A stretch of 64,000 nucleotides of DNA from Phocoena phocoena (GCF_963924675.1 NC_089221.1:89384998-89448997), one strand, 5' to 3'. Counted from the first letter of the stretch, positions 11,953-24,975 are shown. The notes: generated by a model from the letters alone, not told the origin. Numbers and translations are program-made.

Positions 11953-12443
11953 AAATCTTGCCATTTGTGGCAACATGAATGGGCCCTGAGCGCATTTTGC
12001 TAAGTGAAATAAGTCAGACAGAGAAAGACAATTACTGTATGACCTCACTTATATGTAGAATCTTAAACAAAACAAAACAAAAAACAACTCATAGTTACAG
12101 AGAACAGACTGTGTTTCATTGCCGGAAGTAGGGATGGGGAGTGGGTGAAGGTGGTCAAAAGGTACAAACTTCCAGTTATAAAATAAAATGAGGGGTATGT
12201 AATATACAGCATGGTGACAATAGTTAATAATACTCTATTATATATTTGAAAGTTGCTAAGAGAGTAGATCTTAAAAGTTCTCATCAGAAGAAAAGAATTT
12301 TTATAACTGTGTGGTGATGAATGTTAACTAGACATGTTGTGGAAATCATTTCTCAGTATATACAAATATCAAATCATGATATTATGCATCTGAAACTAAT
12401 ATAATGTTATATGTCAATTATATTCAATTAAAAAAGATTCCTT
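11478..12443 (+). mobile_element. 5'-truncated L1 with target-site duplication
   Basis: AAGATTCCTT at 11478-11487 and at 12434-12443 flanks the element. The body starts in the ORF2 C-terminal region. Its peptide contains the CCHC-like [18 protein letters not shown] segment characteristic of the L1 ORF2 C-terminus, open until about 11869. It then passes through a compound AT/AC microsatellite into the 3' UTR and ends in an A-rich tail near 12433. It is more diverged than the cetacean-type 3' ends elsewhere in the window, so it belongs to an older subfamily. Confidence 0.82.
11869..11951. repeat. Compound (AT)n/(AC)n microsatellite
   Basis: An AT-alternating tract, a short spacer and then about 25 AC units, inside the L1 at 11488-12433. 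Probably expanded after insertion. Confidence 0.95.
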
Positions 12444-13439
12444 TAAATGTTCATTTTTCTTTGGTTCATACAAATGAAGTCATTTCGCATCACAGACTGG
12501 TTAATGGATGATGCCAGAGACATTTTTGCATCAGGCCACTGTATATTAAGTATCAGGGGGAAAGAAAACAAAATTTCAAGCTGTTTTTAACTTCTATTTT
12601 AACTATCTCTGTTCATATTTATATGCATATTCAGTGAGTAAATAAGCCAAATCAAGTATATGGTAAATGAAATGTAACTTTTTCATTTTTATACACAAAC
12701 ACACGCACACATATATACATGTAATATACTATAAACCAAATGAAAAAGCTACCTTTCATTTTCATGTATATGTATATATATGTATACATATATATATTCC
12801 TAATTTGTCTTTTTAATTATGGATTTCTTAATATCTTAGCACTAATTAACTAGCCAGGGGTTAGCTAGCTCTAAAAGGATATAATAAATGAACAAAGTAA
12901 AGTTAAGAATTAAATATTGCTATGATTAATGCAAATTAAAAGATTAATTAATTATTCAGTCATTTGGGATTAAACAAGTGTTTAATCATTACTTATTACA
13001 TGAATATTTTGTACCGGGGTTTTGTGGGAAGGGTGGGTCAAAGATAAAATAGATTTAGAACCTACCATAGGTTTGGTGGTGGTAGATGGAGCAAAAGTAA
13101 TTGATTTAACAATTAATTTGAAACTTGGCTGCATTTTGACTTGTATATATCCATATATTAAAACATTAGAAAAAAATTTAGGTGCCTAGCAGTACGTAGA
13201 CATACACTCAGCTGATGTTTACAGAGGGACCGAATAGGTACAGAATTTCAAAATATCTATTTATAGGTTATAATTGATGCCATTCAGTTTTTTTAAAAAA
13301 TGGGTTAAATGTTGATGTTAGCTTCTATCAGATATTTCTCATTTTATAAATAATTGTGGCAGTGGTAGTCTAACAGAGTGACAAAGTCTCCAGTAGTTAC
13401 AGAGATAATGACTAATGAGTTATTGCAATAGAATTGTCA
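12444..13439. other. AT-rich intron with CA/TA-rich tract
   Basis: No dispersed repeat or gene recognised. Bases 12690-12797 are rich in alternating CA and TA and include an imperfect 'atatgtatacatatatat' stretch. Confidence 0.5.
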
Positions 13440-13690
13440 CTCTAGAGAGAGCTCCAGCTGCAGAGCCAGACTGCTTGGATTTGTATCCATGCTCTACCAC
13501 TTAGGAGGTGTTAGGCAAGTTTCAGGACTTTTCCTGCCCTCATTTCCCAATGTGTAAATCAGGAATTACAGTTTTACTTACTCTTGGATTTGTTGTAAGG
13601 GATAGTTAAGTTTACACATTTAAAGCACATAGAACAGTGCCTGCAACTTAGTAAACTACCATTGTCTTTTATGTAGATGATAATTATCAC
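13440..13690 (+). mobile_element. MIR SINE
   Basis: A near full-length MIR. It has the tRNA-like head with 'gagccagactgcttggattt', the core with 'gtgttaggcaag', and the tail with 'agcacatagaacagtgcctg'. Ancient and non-coding. Confidence 0.75.
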
Positions 13691-13849
13691 AGAAATGATG
13701 ATTTAATGTAAATGCTTATTTTCTGCTAGTCTTTATTCCTTAGTCTTGATATTATTTTTCATTAAGCATGAGTATTTTCTTTTAAAAATGTATCCTGTTA
13801 ATTTTTAGATGATAGATAAGCGTGTTTGGGTTCTACTCTGTATTTGAAG
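13691..13849. other. Short unassigned intron stretch
   Basis: AT-rich, nothing recognised. Confidence 0.4.
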
Positions 13850-14166
13850 TACAGACTTTCTTGGGTATCCAAGGGGGATCGGTTCCAGGAGCCCCTGCAG
13901 TAAAATGGTATGGTATTTGCATATTACCTACACACATGATGATACTTTAAATCATCTGTAGATTACTTGTAATACCTAATACAATGTAAATGGTACGTAA
14001 AATAGTTGTAAATACAATGTAAATGCTATGTAAATAGTTGCCTGCACAAGGCAAATTCAAGTTTTACGTTTTGGAGATTTCTGGAATTTTTTTTTCCAAA
14101 TATTTCAGATCCATGGTTGGTTGGATCTGTGGATGTAGAACCTGCAGATGTGGAGGGCCTACTGTA
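13850..14166 (+). mobile_element. MER2-like Tigger (TcMar) DNA transposon
   Basis: The left end contains 'gggtatccaagggggatcgg' and the right end contains 'gatgtggagggcctactgta', as in MER2. Internally the 'taatacctaatacaatgtaa' block is tandemly duplicated with a unit of about 33 bases: copies start at 13981 and 14014. Non-autonomous, no transposase. A 61-codon open frame at 14038-14223 overlaps its right half and is fortuitous. Confidence 0.75.
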
Positions 14167-14689
14167 TTGTGTTCTTTAGCCATAATAGATTACAAAGTAT
14201 TTTTTAAACAAAGTATCATGTAATTAATTTTACTTATATATTGCTGGCATCAATAGGATTGACCAGCTAATTTTTTAAAGAAAATTTTTAGTGCTATTAG
14301 TTTACTGTAAGCTCATTTTTTTCTTCTACTGCACTATTAAAGTTTGTGTTTAAAATTTTGCACAAAGCAATTTTTATAAAAATATAACTCATAATCACAT
14401 TTTTTAATGACAGTTTTCTTTTAGAGTAAAAAAAAATCCTAAATAGCATTATATTTTATAATTATTCATTACTAAAATAACATTTTTCTTTTAAGTTTGC
14501 AATTATGGAAAATTCAATTAACAGCTTTTAATACTTATATTGCCTTTTAAAAATAACTCTCTTTGTTGTCAATTTATGCCATACCGTTATTTATTCATTC
14601 TGTCAGTTGAAACCAGTTTTTCTTTATACCTCATTGATTTCCATCTCTCAGTATTATTTAAAGGCTCACTTTTTACCAGCAGGGCAGGG
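14167..14689. other. AT-rich intron, nothing recognised
   Basis: No repeat or coding signal seen. Confidence 0.5.
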
Positions 14690-14895
14690 TGGAGAAAATG
14701 TGGAAACTTGAGTCAAATTATCATGCGTTTCATTACCTTTAAGTAAATTTTTACCCTCCTAAACCTCAGTTACTTCATCTGTAAAATGTGTTTAGTAATA
14801 TGCACCTCAGAGGATTGTTATTAGGAATAAATGAGTTGTGCAAATGCAAAGGCACATTATAGAGCCCAGACATAGGAAGGTGCTTAGTACGCATT
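14690..14895 (+). mobile_element. MIR SINE fragment
   Basis: MIR core and tail: 'cctcagttacttcatctgta' near 14765, the 'gaggattgttattaggaa' segment, and the 'ggtgcttagtacgc' tail near 14880. Confidence 0.65.
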
Positions 14896-15009
14896 TGGTT
14901 TTTGTCCCCTTTCTTTTCCCTCTCCTCTGCATTTCTCTTTTTCCTCCTTTCTTCTGTCTCTTGCACCTTTGTCCCCATTTCTCCTCTTCCTTCCTCTGCC
15001 TTCTTATTA

Positions 15010-15185
15010 AACACAATTAACCAACTTCTATGAATATCTATTGTGTGCCATGGATGGAGACATCCTGGAGTAAAAGAGAGAGTCTCTGTACTCAAAAATC
15101 TACATTCAGCAGGCAGAAAGTTGCAATTAATAATTGATTAACAAGAAAACATCAGAGTTAAGTGCTGTGATGAAATTGATCATTA
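15010..15185 (-). mobile_element. L2 3'-end fragment, antisense
   Basis: Begins like the complement of the L2 terminus ('aatatctattgtgtgccatg') and continues with the usual segment after it ('ctcaaaaatctacattc'). Diverged. Confidence 0.5.
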
Positions 15186-16639
15186 ATATTCCTCAGGCTT
15201 TAGCCTTCAGCCCTTGGCTTTCAATCCTTTTCTTTTCTTTGTATTCATGTTATCTGTGGGCTTTTTTTCCTTCTGTCATGACTTAAACATCAATTGATGA
15301 TCCCCAAATCTACATGTCCAAGGAAATTAGGAATACTGGAATACCACTCAAGATAAATACAAAAAATGAGAGCAGAGAAGTTAAGTGACTTATGCAAATT
15401 CACACAAAAAACGTTAAATGTAATACAAATTTTAATTTAACAACAATTTCATTATTATTCACACACCAATTAGATTTTCTTTTTGTGGGTTTTTTTTTGG
15501 GGGGATTAACTGTTAACTGATAGACATAGTATTAACTGACATTCATTCTATGTTAATTCAAAATGTAAAAAATCTTTGGACTTTTTCATTGTAGTTTAGT
15601 GCAGATACATTATTTGAAAAGACAGGGGAGAGATCTAATCACCTGAAGAAGAAAAAAGATTTTTACATACATGTCTAATTTGTCATACTAATTGTGAATA
15701 ATAAAATTGCTAAAAATTTCTATTGATAATGAATGCAGTTCTTCCTTTTCTCCCATAATATAGTTTTGTTTTTGCATACCCATTAAAAATAAATCAATAA
15801 AGAGCAACTACTTGGCATATAAACCATGGTATAAGATGTTCAGGACATTCTTTTAAAAATTTAAAAATTATCTAATTTTCTTCAACCTGAGAAAAGTGTT
15901 TCAGCCTCTACAATTTATTTGCTAATTCCTCTATTACATTGAATAGTATTTGTCTTAAAATTTATGTGTGAGTATGTTATCTTTTGACTTGAATTGAAAG
16001 TAAACAGTTGGCCTTTCATGTAGTGAAGGATTCATATATTTTTATCTCTAAAGTCTTCTGTCATAAATTTTGAAAGTTATTTTTATGACATATCAATTTC
16101 TTTAATTTAATTGAAAGGTTTAATAAAGAGAATATGTGAGTATTATGATTTATTGCTTCCTTTGGTACCTAATGAAAGAATTTTAAATCCTAATAAATTT
16201 TCTCTTTTATTATAATGTTCTGAAGAAAATTATTTCTCAGTATTAATATTTAAAAGATTAAGACTCAACTGTTAATTTTTAAAATCATTGGTTTAGTTTG
16301 CAAATCCCAGACAAATGATAAGATCTCGGACTAAGGAAAGATTTTCTCTGTCAGAATGTATCTAGAGATCTTTTAGAGTAGAGGCTAATTCTTCCAGATA
16401 AGTTCTCAAAATTGCTTAAAAATCATTTACTCCTTGGAAGGAGAAATAACTCAATCAGAAAGAAATCATTTATACTTCTACTGTGTATTTAACTATGTGG
16501 TAGATGTTACAAGGGCCTACAAGAGAATATAAACAAACTTAGATCCTTTTATCTGCCTTCATTTTGAAATTTGAATGAATGCTATCATACTGATAATGTT
16601 AGAAACATAACATTTGAACAACTAGAAGTTTACATTATT
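15186..16639. other. AT-rich intron, nothing recognised
   Basis: About 1.45 kb without a repeat I can name, without tandem structure and without a credible exon. Confidence 0.45.
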
Positions 16640-17162
16640 AAAACAGCATAGTTAGGAAGCAAGAATATACAGATAGATTAATAGAATACTCATCCAAAGA
16701 AGCCTATATGTTCTTAATATGAGTATAAGGCTATTTTAAGGAAAACAAAAGATTAAAAGATTATTCAGTTTATATCACTTTAGACCTTAAGCTAATGCCA
16801 CATAAAAAATAAATTTCAGGTGTATTACTCAAATATAAAAAAATAAAGCCACAAAATGACTAAAGAAAATATAAGTGAACATTTTCCTGTGTCAGAAAAC
16901 AAAGAATTAAATTGCAGAATAAAAATTGGGAATAATATGTGATGCAAATATGACAAGGATTAATGTTTTAAAATATGTAAGTAAATCATCCAAATTGGTT
17001 TATAAAGAAGGAATGCGTCAATTAAAAATGGACAAAGAACATAAGAAATTTATAATAAAGGAAATATAAGCTTTAATAAAGATATGAAAGAATTTTCAAC
17101 CTCACTAGTAATGAAAATATTCATTAAGAAAAGCAATTAGAAAATGAGATTTTTAACTTGTC
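16640..17162 (+). mobile_element. Decayed old L1 (L1M-type ORF2 segment)
   Basis: A-rich sense strand with ORF2-like text: the region around 'ttaaaaatggacaaagaaca' at 17018-17040 and 'ttttcaacctcactagtaat' at 17093-17112. These match the conserved segment before the L1 ORF2 C-terminus. All frames are broken. It probably belongs to the same element as 18200-18815, split by later sequence. Confidence 0.6.
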
Positions 17163-17930
17163 TGTTACCATCCACAGTGGCCTCCTTTCTACCTGTTCAC
17201 TATGCTCCAGCCAGAGTAACCTTTTAAAATTTCAAATCAGGACAAGCCTGGTTATATTGACTCCCACAAGAATGGCTGCTTATAGCTTTTAGGCTAAATA
17301 GTACTTTTTCTGAATGGCCTGCATAAAAGGCTTTCCTTATATTGTCTGGCCCCTACCTTGGACTCTGACCAATCAGAATGTATGCTTGTCATAACTACCA
17401 GGTATGTCCCTATGGAAGAAACAGCAAAAAAAAGAAGTATATAAGGGGTGAAGGACTGGGATAAAAATCTTGGAGTAGTCCAGGGACTGACTATTCATCT
17501 AGTTTAAGAACAAGTATAGTTGGAGTAAGGTAGTTAAGAGGCTTATATGAAGCTATTAAGTGTGATCTGAAATTTCACATGTGAAGCAATTTTGACTGGT
17601 AGGTTCCAAGTTATGAATAGTAGAATGCAATGCTGAAGTTAAGCATAAATGAGCATTGTTGGAGATGTAGACATCCAAAGGAACTTTGAGGCCTTAGGTT
17701 AAGAGTCATGTACTGGAAAGAAAATAATTATAAGCCACTTGCAAAGATCTCAGTAAATAAAGGAGAGTGTCTGAAAGGCCAGTAGATGATAGCATTGCGA
17801 ATGAAAATGCCCTGGCTTCATTTATGCTATTATTATAAGTACCTCATCTCTTATAATTCTATATAAAGCTTCTGGTGCTTAAGACAGTACCTGGCAAAGA
17901 GTAGGTGCTCAATAAATTTTTCTTCAACAT
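17163..17930 (+). mobile_element. L2 LINE fragments, sense
   Basis: Bases 17163-17350 resemble internal L2 3'-region text (the complement-type block around 'gtggcctcctttctacctg'). Bases 17870-17930 carry the L2 terminal motif 'taggtgctcaataaattttt'. The stretch in between (about 17400-17860) is unassigned. Confidence 0.45.
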
Positions 17931-18199
17931 GCTTGAAGAGATGAAATCATCAGTGTTTAGATTCCAGTCAAATGTTTGACTCCTTTTCTACATATCCCTT
18001 GGCATATAAGCACCAAACAAAACAAAGCACCTACTCAGTTAATGTAGAGGGGTAAATTATTCTAGAATATGTTCTAGAAAGTAATAAATTCCTCATAGCA
18101 CTGATGGAAAGGATGCAGAGAAATAGCTTTAGCTAGCATATTCATCACTTATAGGTAGGCAAAATCAGAAACTCAGTATGCTGTGTCATTTAAGTGGGG

Positions 18200-18815
18200 T
18201 CAGGATGCACTGTGTTCTCAAAAATATCTTAACCACCACAACCGCTTTAGGAAAATTATTTGGCAATATCTACTAAAGGATATGGGCACACCCTGTGACC
18301 CAGAAATGAATACATATGTTCCCTAAAAGACATGTATAAGAATATACACAGGAGCACTATTTATAATAGACTGAAACTGGAAACTGCCAAATGTCAATCA
18401 ACAATGGAATAGATAAACGGTGGAATATGTACCCAGTGAAATTGTCTGCAGTTATAAGAATGAACAAATTACAGCTATATACAGCAGTATGGGTGAAACT
18501 TACAAACATCATGTTGAGTGAAATATACCAGACGTTACATAATCTGATTCCACTTATATAGAGTTCAAAAAGAGGCAAAAGTAATCTATGATATATTGGA
18601 AGTTAGGATAGGGGTTCCCCTTGGTAAGATGACGGAAGGACTGAAAGGGGCACACAGGGGACTTCTGGAGTGCGGAAATGACTTGTATTTTGATCCATTT
18701 TCTAGTTACCAGGATCTTTTCAGTCTGAAAATTCATAAACTGTACACTTTTTATTTGTACACTTTGCTGAATGTATCTTGTACTTCAATTAAGAATTTCA
18801 GAAAAAAAATTTGCT
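18200..18815 (+). mobile_element. Decayed old L1 3' part, sense
   Basis: ORF2 C-terminal and 3' UTR landmarks of an old L1: 'ttggcaatatctactaaagg' near 18260, 'aggagcactatttataatag' near 18350, and the 3' end near 'tgtatcttgtacttcaatta' at 18771-18790. It ends in an A-rich run at about 18804. Non-coding. Confidence 0.65.
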
Positions 18816-18853
18816 CCAATTAAGTGTGGGACCAAAATGAAGGCATGTTCCAC

Positions 18854-18896
18854 TGTGTGTGTGTGTGTGTGTGTGTGTATGTTTGTGTCTGTGTGT
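18854..18896. repeat. (GT)n microsatellite, imperfect at right
   Basis: About 12 GT units followed by interrupted GT. Short Cys-Val repeat frames here are artefacts. Confidence 0.95.
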
Positions 18897-21505
18897 TGGG
18901 CTGTTCATGGCTGTCCTTTCAGAATTACTTGGGACGAGGAGGGGCTTTTTAAACTACACAGGCCATACTTCTGTCTCTCTGTCAACCCTCTTCCTTCACC
19001 TTCTTCCTTCCCATATTATGTTTCCTCCATGGACTACATTTGTCCCTACCTTTCTCTTTTACTAACAAGCCATAGTTAACTATAATGCATGCTGTGAAAG
19101 TGTTGCATCCTTCAGGTCTCTTGGGGTTGAAAAAATTTTGAGAACTATTAGGCAAAGGAGTTTGTCTTAACTCTTTTAAATTCTGAATGCCTCTTGTGAA
19201 AGTAGCTTATTAAGCATTGTAAGATAATAATATGTACCTCAAATCAGGAGCTTGGGGAGCTAAAGAGAGTGTCAGTTACCCCAAAACTGGGTAGTGCAAG
19301 CATGTTGATTCTGACTTTTCACTGGTTATTTAACTCACCAAGAGAAAGTGTCTTTGTACTTTCTAGCATTTGATGACAGCATACAATTTAGAGGTCTCAC
19401 TTTAATTTAGTGGTCACTTATTATAATTTGAAAATTGTGCTGGGGAATTAGAGCATAATTATTTCTATTTTGAAAGATAGACCATGCTTTTACAATGATG
19501 GAATAATTTGTGCAGATACTAAAGATATTTGGTATGTGAGCAGTAAAACAAACATGGACTGGCCATACCATGAGAAAACACTGATCTGTTGTTTTCCATG
19601 GGAATTTGAAAGCCTGATTTAATTTTCGTCTGCCATTCTTATAGGCTTCTTGGTTGATTTTTAGGGATGCTGCCTCTTTCCTGTCTCCCAAAGTCAGAAA
19701 GTCAGAGACAGCTTGACTTCTTGCTCTGTGGATGTACAATGTGATTTGGGATTAGGATGTTAAAAACCAAAGAATGCAGGAAACCTTCCTGTGTCCTCCT
19801 GTTTTTCCATAGAGTTCTTCAGCTGATTGACAGGAAGTGAAAAAGAGCTGACGCTTTAAGCTTCAGCTGTATCACTTCTAAGAAAGGCAGCCTAGTAGAA
19901 TGACCATGTCTAGGGGTCTGAAGATTGCAGAGAGCATGATGTCACCAATATGAGATAATCAGGTTTGTTTTAAATTGTTCGGCGAAAAGACTGTTAGCTC
20001 TGGGAATTTGTAATCTTCACATTGCAAGGCTTTTTATATAGATTTCATATTTGCTAGTTTATATACTTGTGTCATTCACTCATCCATTCACTTCCTGCTT
20101 TAGTACTCAGAGTATTTGAGGTAGCTAATGATGACAAAATACAGGAAAATACAAATAAAAAAATAAAATCAGCACCAGGAAAAATGGAGGTTGTAACAGA
20201 TATCAAGACTGGAGGAAAAGCTATGTAGGTCATAGCTTGGATAGTTACTACAATAGAGCTATTATTTTGTGTCTAAGCTTCCCAAAGGCCAAAATGAAAG
20301 GGATGATAAAGTCATGTATTAGTTACTGTTAAATAAAAGAAGGCATGTCCCATTGCAGGGGAAGCAAAGCTTTTCATTGTATTTAGCTCTAACAGAATTT
20401 CTTACTGGAGGCTTTGACATTGACTTTTGCAGTAACAGTGCCCTTGACAATATCACTACAGCTCATGCTGGAAGAAGATTCATAAGGCCATCTCTTTCAG
20501 AATCTAGAATCCCTCAGTGGAAGTGGAGGCCATAACACCAAAATCAGTCCATGGAGGTCTAAGAATACAGCTGTATGTAAATGGAGTTCATCCAAGAATG
20601 TAATCTAGATTTAGAATAATTAATGAACTTGGATGTGATTCTAATGATTCTGTCTTAGTACTATTTTTCTCAGCTGCAGTCAGGTTATACAGTGGGTCAT
20701 TATTTTCCCTGGGAAAAGTTTTCAACTGCAGGTATTTTATACTTGTTTGCAGGTGGATCTGTCAGATTAGAAGGATTTACTAGTAAATTCGCTGATTTTT
20801 AAAAATTGTTGAAGACCTATATTTTAAATTATTGGAAATATTTTATATATGTAAAATAATTTTGTTATGTTGTGAAAACGTAGCTCCCATAACATTATTC
20901 AAAGCTTGCCCCTTGTTAGGATTAAAAAACATTATTGACGATTAAAGGGAAATTGTCAGTGTTAAACTTCAACTTTTGCTTGCAATTTTCATGATAAATT
21001 GTGATGTCTCACTATTTTCTAGTTGATTATTCTTAATTTAACTTTGTAGATTTGTTTGTTGGCTTTATGTATAATTACTCTATCGATTTTAAAGATAAGT
21101 AGTTAAAGAGTGCTGAAAATCTCACTATTATATGAATTGTTCCATTTTGGAGGATTTTTCTAAACAAACTTTTTAATATCTATTGCAATTCAAAATTTAA
21201 AATTTCCTAAAGGATTATTCTTTGAGAGACAGTGGATTTGATTCATTAACATCTGGCCATATAAAGCCTCATATGTTAGGTTGCTCCAATATGTCATTTA
21301 AGGAAAATTACTAAAAGAAAGGAACTGACTGTATGCTGGACATAAACTATTGTTACTGGCAAACAACCCTGCAAGGAAGGAGTGATTCCTACCTTTCAGA
21401 TGAGAACCCTGAAACTTGAAGAGAGTAAGGATTTTGATCAGAATAAGAGCGGCAGATTCAAACTCAGAATTTTCTGTCACAATAGGTTAAATTCTATCCA
21501 AGCAG
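18897..21505. other. Unique-looking intron, nothing recognised
   Basis: About 2.6 kb in which I see no repeat family, no tandem structure and no exon with both splice sites. Three open frames of 60-110 codons (19407-19739 minus, 20353-20535 plus, 21298-21480 minus) have no recognisable domain. Confidence 0.4.
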
Positions 21506-21765
21506 TGTTGCCTGTTTACTAAGCCAACAGACTTATAGTCAGAGAGAACTTAGTTCAGACCCTCTCTGTGTTATTAAAGATATGACTATAGGAAAGGTCA
21601 ACACAACCTCTCTGAGGTAAATATCTTTATTGGTAAAATGTAGCAAATCATAGAAACCTCATAGAATTGTTTTGAAAATTAATGAGATAATGTTTGTAAA
21701 AATGTTTTAGCACAGTGCCTGGCATATAGCTAAACTCAATAAAAGGTAGCTATAAAGAAAGAAAA
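21506..21765 (+). mobile_element. MIR SINE
   Basis: MIR landmarks in order: a core near 'caacctctctgaggtaaata' (21605), 'ttaatgagataatg' (21680), and the tail 'agcacagtgcctggcatata' (21710). Confidence 0.65.
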
Positions 21766-22335
21766 AGTTACCATGATTTCTCCTAAATGTGATTTTTCAG
21801 TGTATTTATGTTGGAGGCTATATTCCACTTAAACATATTTTAATTCTTTTCATAGTGTAATACCTAAAGATAGCAAATTCCTAAAGATAAGAAACTACCA
21901 GCAGGTGGAGCTCAGTGTCAGAGAATCCAAGTTTCTGAAATTGAGCTATTTTTCATCTTATGTTTTAAAAATAAAATTAAATAAATGCATATACAGTTTT
22001 GAAATTTATATGTGAAGGCTTTCTATCTTTAACATGCTTACCAAAAGTCATCACCCTGCCACATGGTTCTTGAATATGTAAAAATAATGCTTTGGTTATT
22101 CGGATCAACTAAAATTCTTTGTTGTTTCTGGTATTATATATAATGTATGACAGTCATTTGCATGACGAAGACATACTTAAAGTGAACTTCATTTAAAAAG
22201 AGTGACTTAGAATTTGATTATTTCATTCAGGAATTGGACTGATGATCTCATATTTAACTTGTCAAAACCCTCAAATCTGCCACTCTCACAGTATTCCTCT
22301 TCTTAGTAAATTAAAGGTATCACCTTTAATCAGCT
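21766..22335. other. AT-rich intron, nothing recognised
   Basis: No repeat or gene recognised. Confidence 0.45.
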
Positions 22336-23310
22336 GTTAAAGCCAAAAATCGTGGGAATCACCCTGTGTTCACTCTTTCACAAATCTCACATCCACTCTA
22401 TCCATAAGTTCTCGTGGTGCTATCTCTAAAATATATCCCAAATCTGACCTCTTGTCAGCATCTTCACTGTGATCATCATAATAAAACAGTAAGTTGTGGC
22501 CTGACTGCTTCTTCCAGACTACCTGTCTGCTCCTTTGCCCTTCCTACATTTTATTTTCTACGTAGTAACTGAGTGATCTCAGTGTGATCTTGTGTGATCT
22601 CCTGCTTATGACCCTCCAGTGGGATCCTTGTGTAATCAAAATAAAATTTCTTATCAGAGCTTGAACTACATGATCATATCCCTGCCTAGCTCTCCCCCAG
22701 CATGGCCTCCCACTCCTTCTCATCCTCCGCACTCTAGCCTTTCTGATCTTACTGTCCTTTGAGCAGGCCAAACTGCTTCTCATCTCAGGGCCTTTCTGTT
22801 TCCTCTCTCTTTAATGCTCTTTTCCCCAGTTTTTCATATGCCTGACTGCCTTCTTTTCATCATTTCAACTCAAATGTCATTCCTTTGAGACATCTCTCTG
22901 ACTACTCTAGCTGTAATAGGCTCTTTGATTAACCCTCTACTCCCTTCCATCATTATCCTATTGCCCTTTTCCACTTCTTACATAGCCCTTACTTCTAGTT
23001 CTTTGCTGCTACTACTGCAATTTTGTTGGCTAACATTGACTATGTGGTAGGTTTCTTTTAAGCGTTTCTATGCATTAAATATTTTAATATGTGTATTTAT
23101 ATGTTATTAACTCATTTAATTATGGCATTTGATTACGTACATATGTATGATTTTAGCATCTATTTTCTTCCCCTATAATCCCTGCTAGCCCCCCAACCTG
23201 TAGCCCCACGAAGACAGGGACTTTCATTTTGTTTACTTTGATTTCCTTGGCCTTGAGCAGTACTTGGCAAATAGAGGAGGCTTAGTAAGTATTTTCTGAA
23301 TATTGCACAA
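22336..23310 (+). mobile_element. L2 LINE, sense, 3' region
   Basis: About 1 kb of L2 text in the forward direction. It includes 'tctgatcttactgtcctttg', 'tttcaactcaaatgtcattc' at 22862 onward, the 'cttacatagcccttacttct' block and the 3' end with 'cagtacttggcaaatagagg'. Diverged, with no retained open frame. Confidence 0.78.
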
Positions 23311-23654
23311 GTTCTTAGAATTCATAATAACAAATAGAGTCACCACATATTTAAGTAAAAAAACCTTCTTAGGGGAAAGGGAATATTTTCTAAGGAAAAA
23401 AATCATGCCTGATTATTCTTAGAGTTCTTTTATATGAAGGTAGTAGGGTACAGAAAAATCATCTACTTAGGTTTTAGGAAAGACTTGGCAATGTTCTTTA
23501 CGAAAGATTGCTAAATATTAAGTCACCATTGGGTGGGAAGTATACTTTTAGCATGGCCCAAGAAAAGATTTAAAATCAGAAATCAGAGGGTAGGAATAAA
23601 CAGATATTTATTTAACTGGAAAACTGTAAAGATAAAGATTAGCAATTAATAATC
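23311..23654. other. Intron stretch, nothing recognised
   Basis: AT-rich; no feature seen. Confidence 0.45.
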
Positions 23655-23659
23655 CCATC

Positions 23660-24106
23660 TGTTATGGGTTGAATTGTTTCCTCAAAAAGATATGTTGAAA
23701 TCCTAATATCCAGTACCTGTGAGTATGACTTTACTTAATTGGAAATAGGGTCTGTAGATGTAATCAAGTTCAGATGAGGTTATTAGGGCAGGTTCTGATT
23801 TAATATGACTGGTGTCATTAGAAGAAAAGATAGACTGACCTGCAGGGAATACAGCCATGTGAAGGCCGAGGCAGAGATTGGAGTTACCAGCTTACCCTTG
23901 CAGCTGTAAACAAAGGATTACCTGGGGCTACCAGAAGCCATAAGAGGCAAGGAAGGAAAGTTCCTTAGAGTTTTGGAGGAAGCATGACCCTGTCAAAACC
24001 TTGATTTCAGACTTATAGCCTCTAGAACTGTAAGAAAACAGATTTCTTTTCCTTTAAGCCATGCAGTTTGTGGTATTTTTGTTAACAGAAGACCTACACT
24101 AATACA
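23660..24106 (+). mobile_element. Solo LTR, probably ERVL-MaLR class
   Basis: Begins TGTTATGGG and ends AATACA, that is TG...CA. It is flanked by a near-perfect 5-base duplication, CCATC (23655-23659) and ACATC (24107-24111). Internal text, 'tatgttgaaatcctaatatc' near 23690 and 'ggtgtcattagaagaa' near 23811, matches a common mammalian MaLR-type LTR. I am not sure of the exact subfamily. No internal retroviral genes are present, so this is a solo LTR left after recombination. Confidence 0.6.
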
Positions 24107-24111
24107 ACATC

Positions 24112-24715
24112 CGTTGTACTTATTATCTATATAAGTGACCTGAAAGACTGCCTAGTGAGGTATCTAGATGACATCAAATTTTTCTAGTTGTGAAGAGAAA
24201 ACCAGTGGGTACAGATGATCACAGGAGAAATACCTGAATTAGCTTTTTTTCTGGGCTGGACCAAGAAGCAAGAAATCTAGCTTCTCTAGATTTTATATTC
24301 CTTGACTGTGAACATTAATTTTGATTTATCTCCAAGATTGTTTCAAGATTTAAAGTTTTGTGATTTTATGAGCCTGTGAATTCATATGCCAGGCATCTAG
24401 TAAATGCTCAATGAATATTGAAACTATAAATAAATAAAACCACACAGGAAATAAAGAAAGGTAGGAAAATATAAGTAAGTCTATGTAGGTGTAAAACTAC
24501 AAATTGTATGTTTAAAATGGTTTAGAGAAAAATTGAAACAAAGGAAAGAATATTGAGAATCAAAACTCATTGTTTCTTGAGTGTGTCAACCTATAGCAAA
24601 AAGACAAACTTAATAAATTGCTAATGCATCCTTTGAGACTCCATTTTGGCAACAGAATACTTTTGGTGAGATGGAGCAGGGATTTAGCCCAAGAAACATA
24701 ATATCGGTTAATTGC
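24112..24715. other. Intron with possible L2 tail
   Basis: Mostly unassigned. Bases 24385-24425 resemble the L2 3' terminus ('ccaggcatctagtaaatgct'). Confidence 0.4.
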
Positions 24716-24975
24716 ATAGATTTTTGGAGCAGAGTTGCTTAGATTTGAATCCTGGGTTAACCGCTTATTGGCTGTGTGACCTTGGGCAAGTTAGTTAACT
24801 TTTCTGTGCCTCAGTTTTCTCTTCTGTAAACTAGGGCTTGTGATAGAACCTTTCTCATAAGGGTTATTGTGAGGGATTAAATGAGATAATCCACCTAAAA
24901 CGTTTTAAACAATGCCTGGCTTATAAGGAGCTCCCCACCCCATGTTGTCTATTATTATTTATTAGTTGTAACATT
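24716..24975 (+). mobile_element. MIR SINE, near full length
   Basis: A clear MIR. The core 'ttggctgtgtgaccttgggc' lies at about 24767-24786, followed by 'cctcagttttctcttctgta', 'gggattaaatgagataat' and the tail 'caatgcctggcttataa'. One of the best-preserved MIRs in the window. Confidence 0.85.

Noticed and set aside
10556..18896. Repeated short units suggesting an array (for example CRISPR-like)
   Set aside because: They are dinucleotide microsatellites without spacers of uniform length, and the sequence is plainly mammalian.
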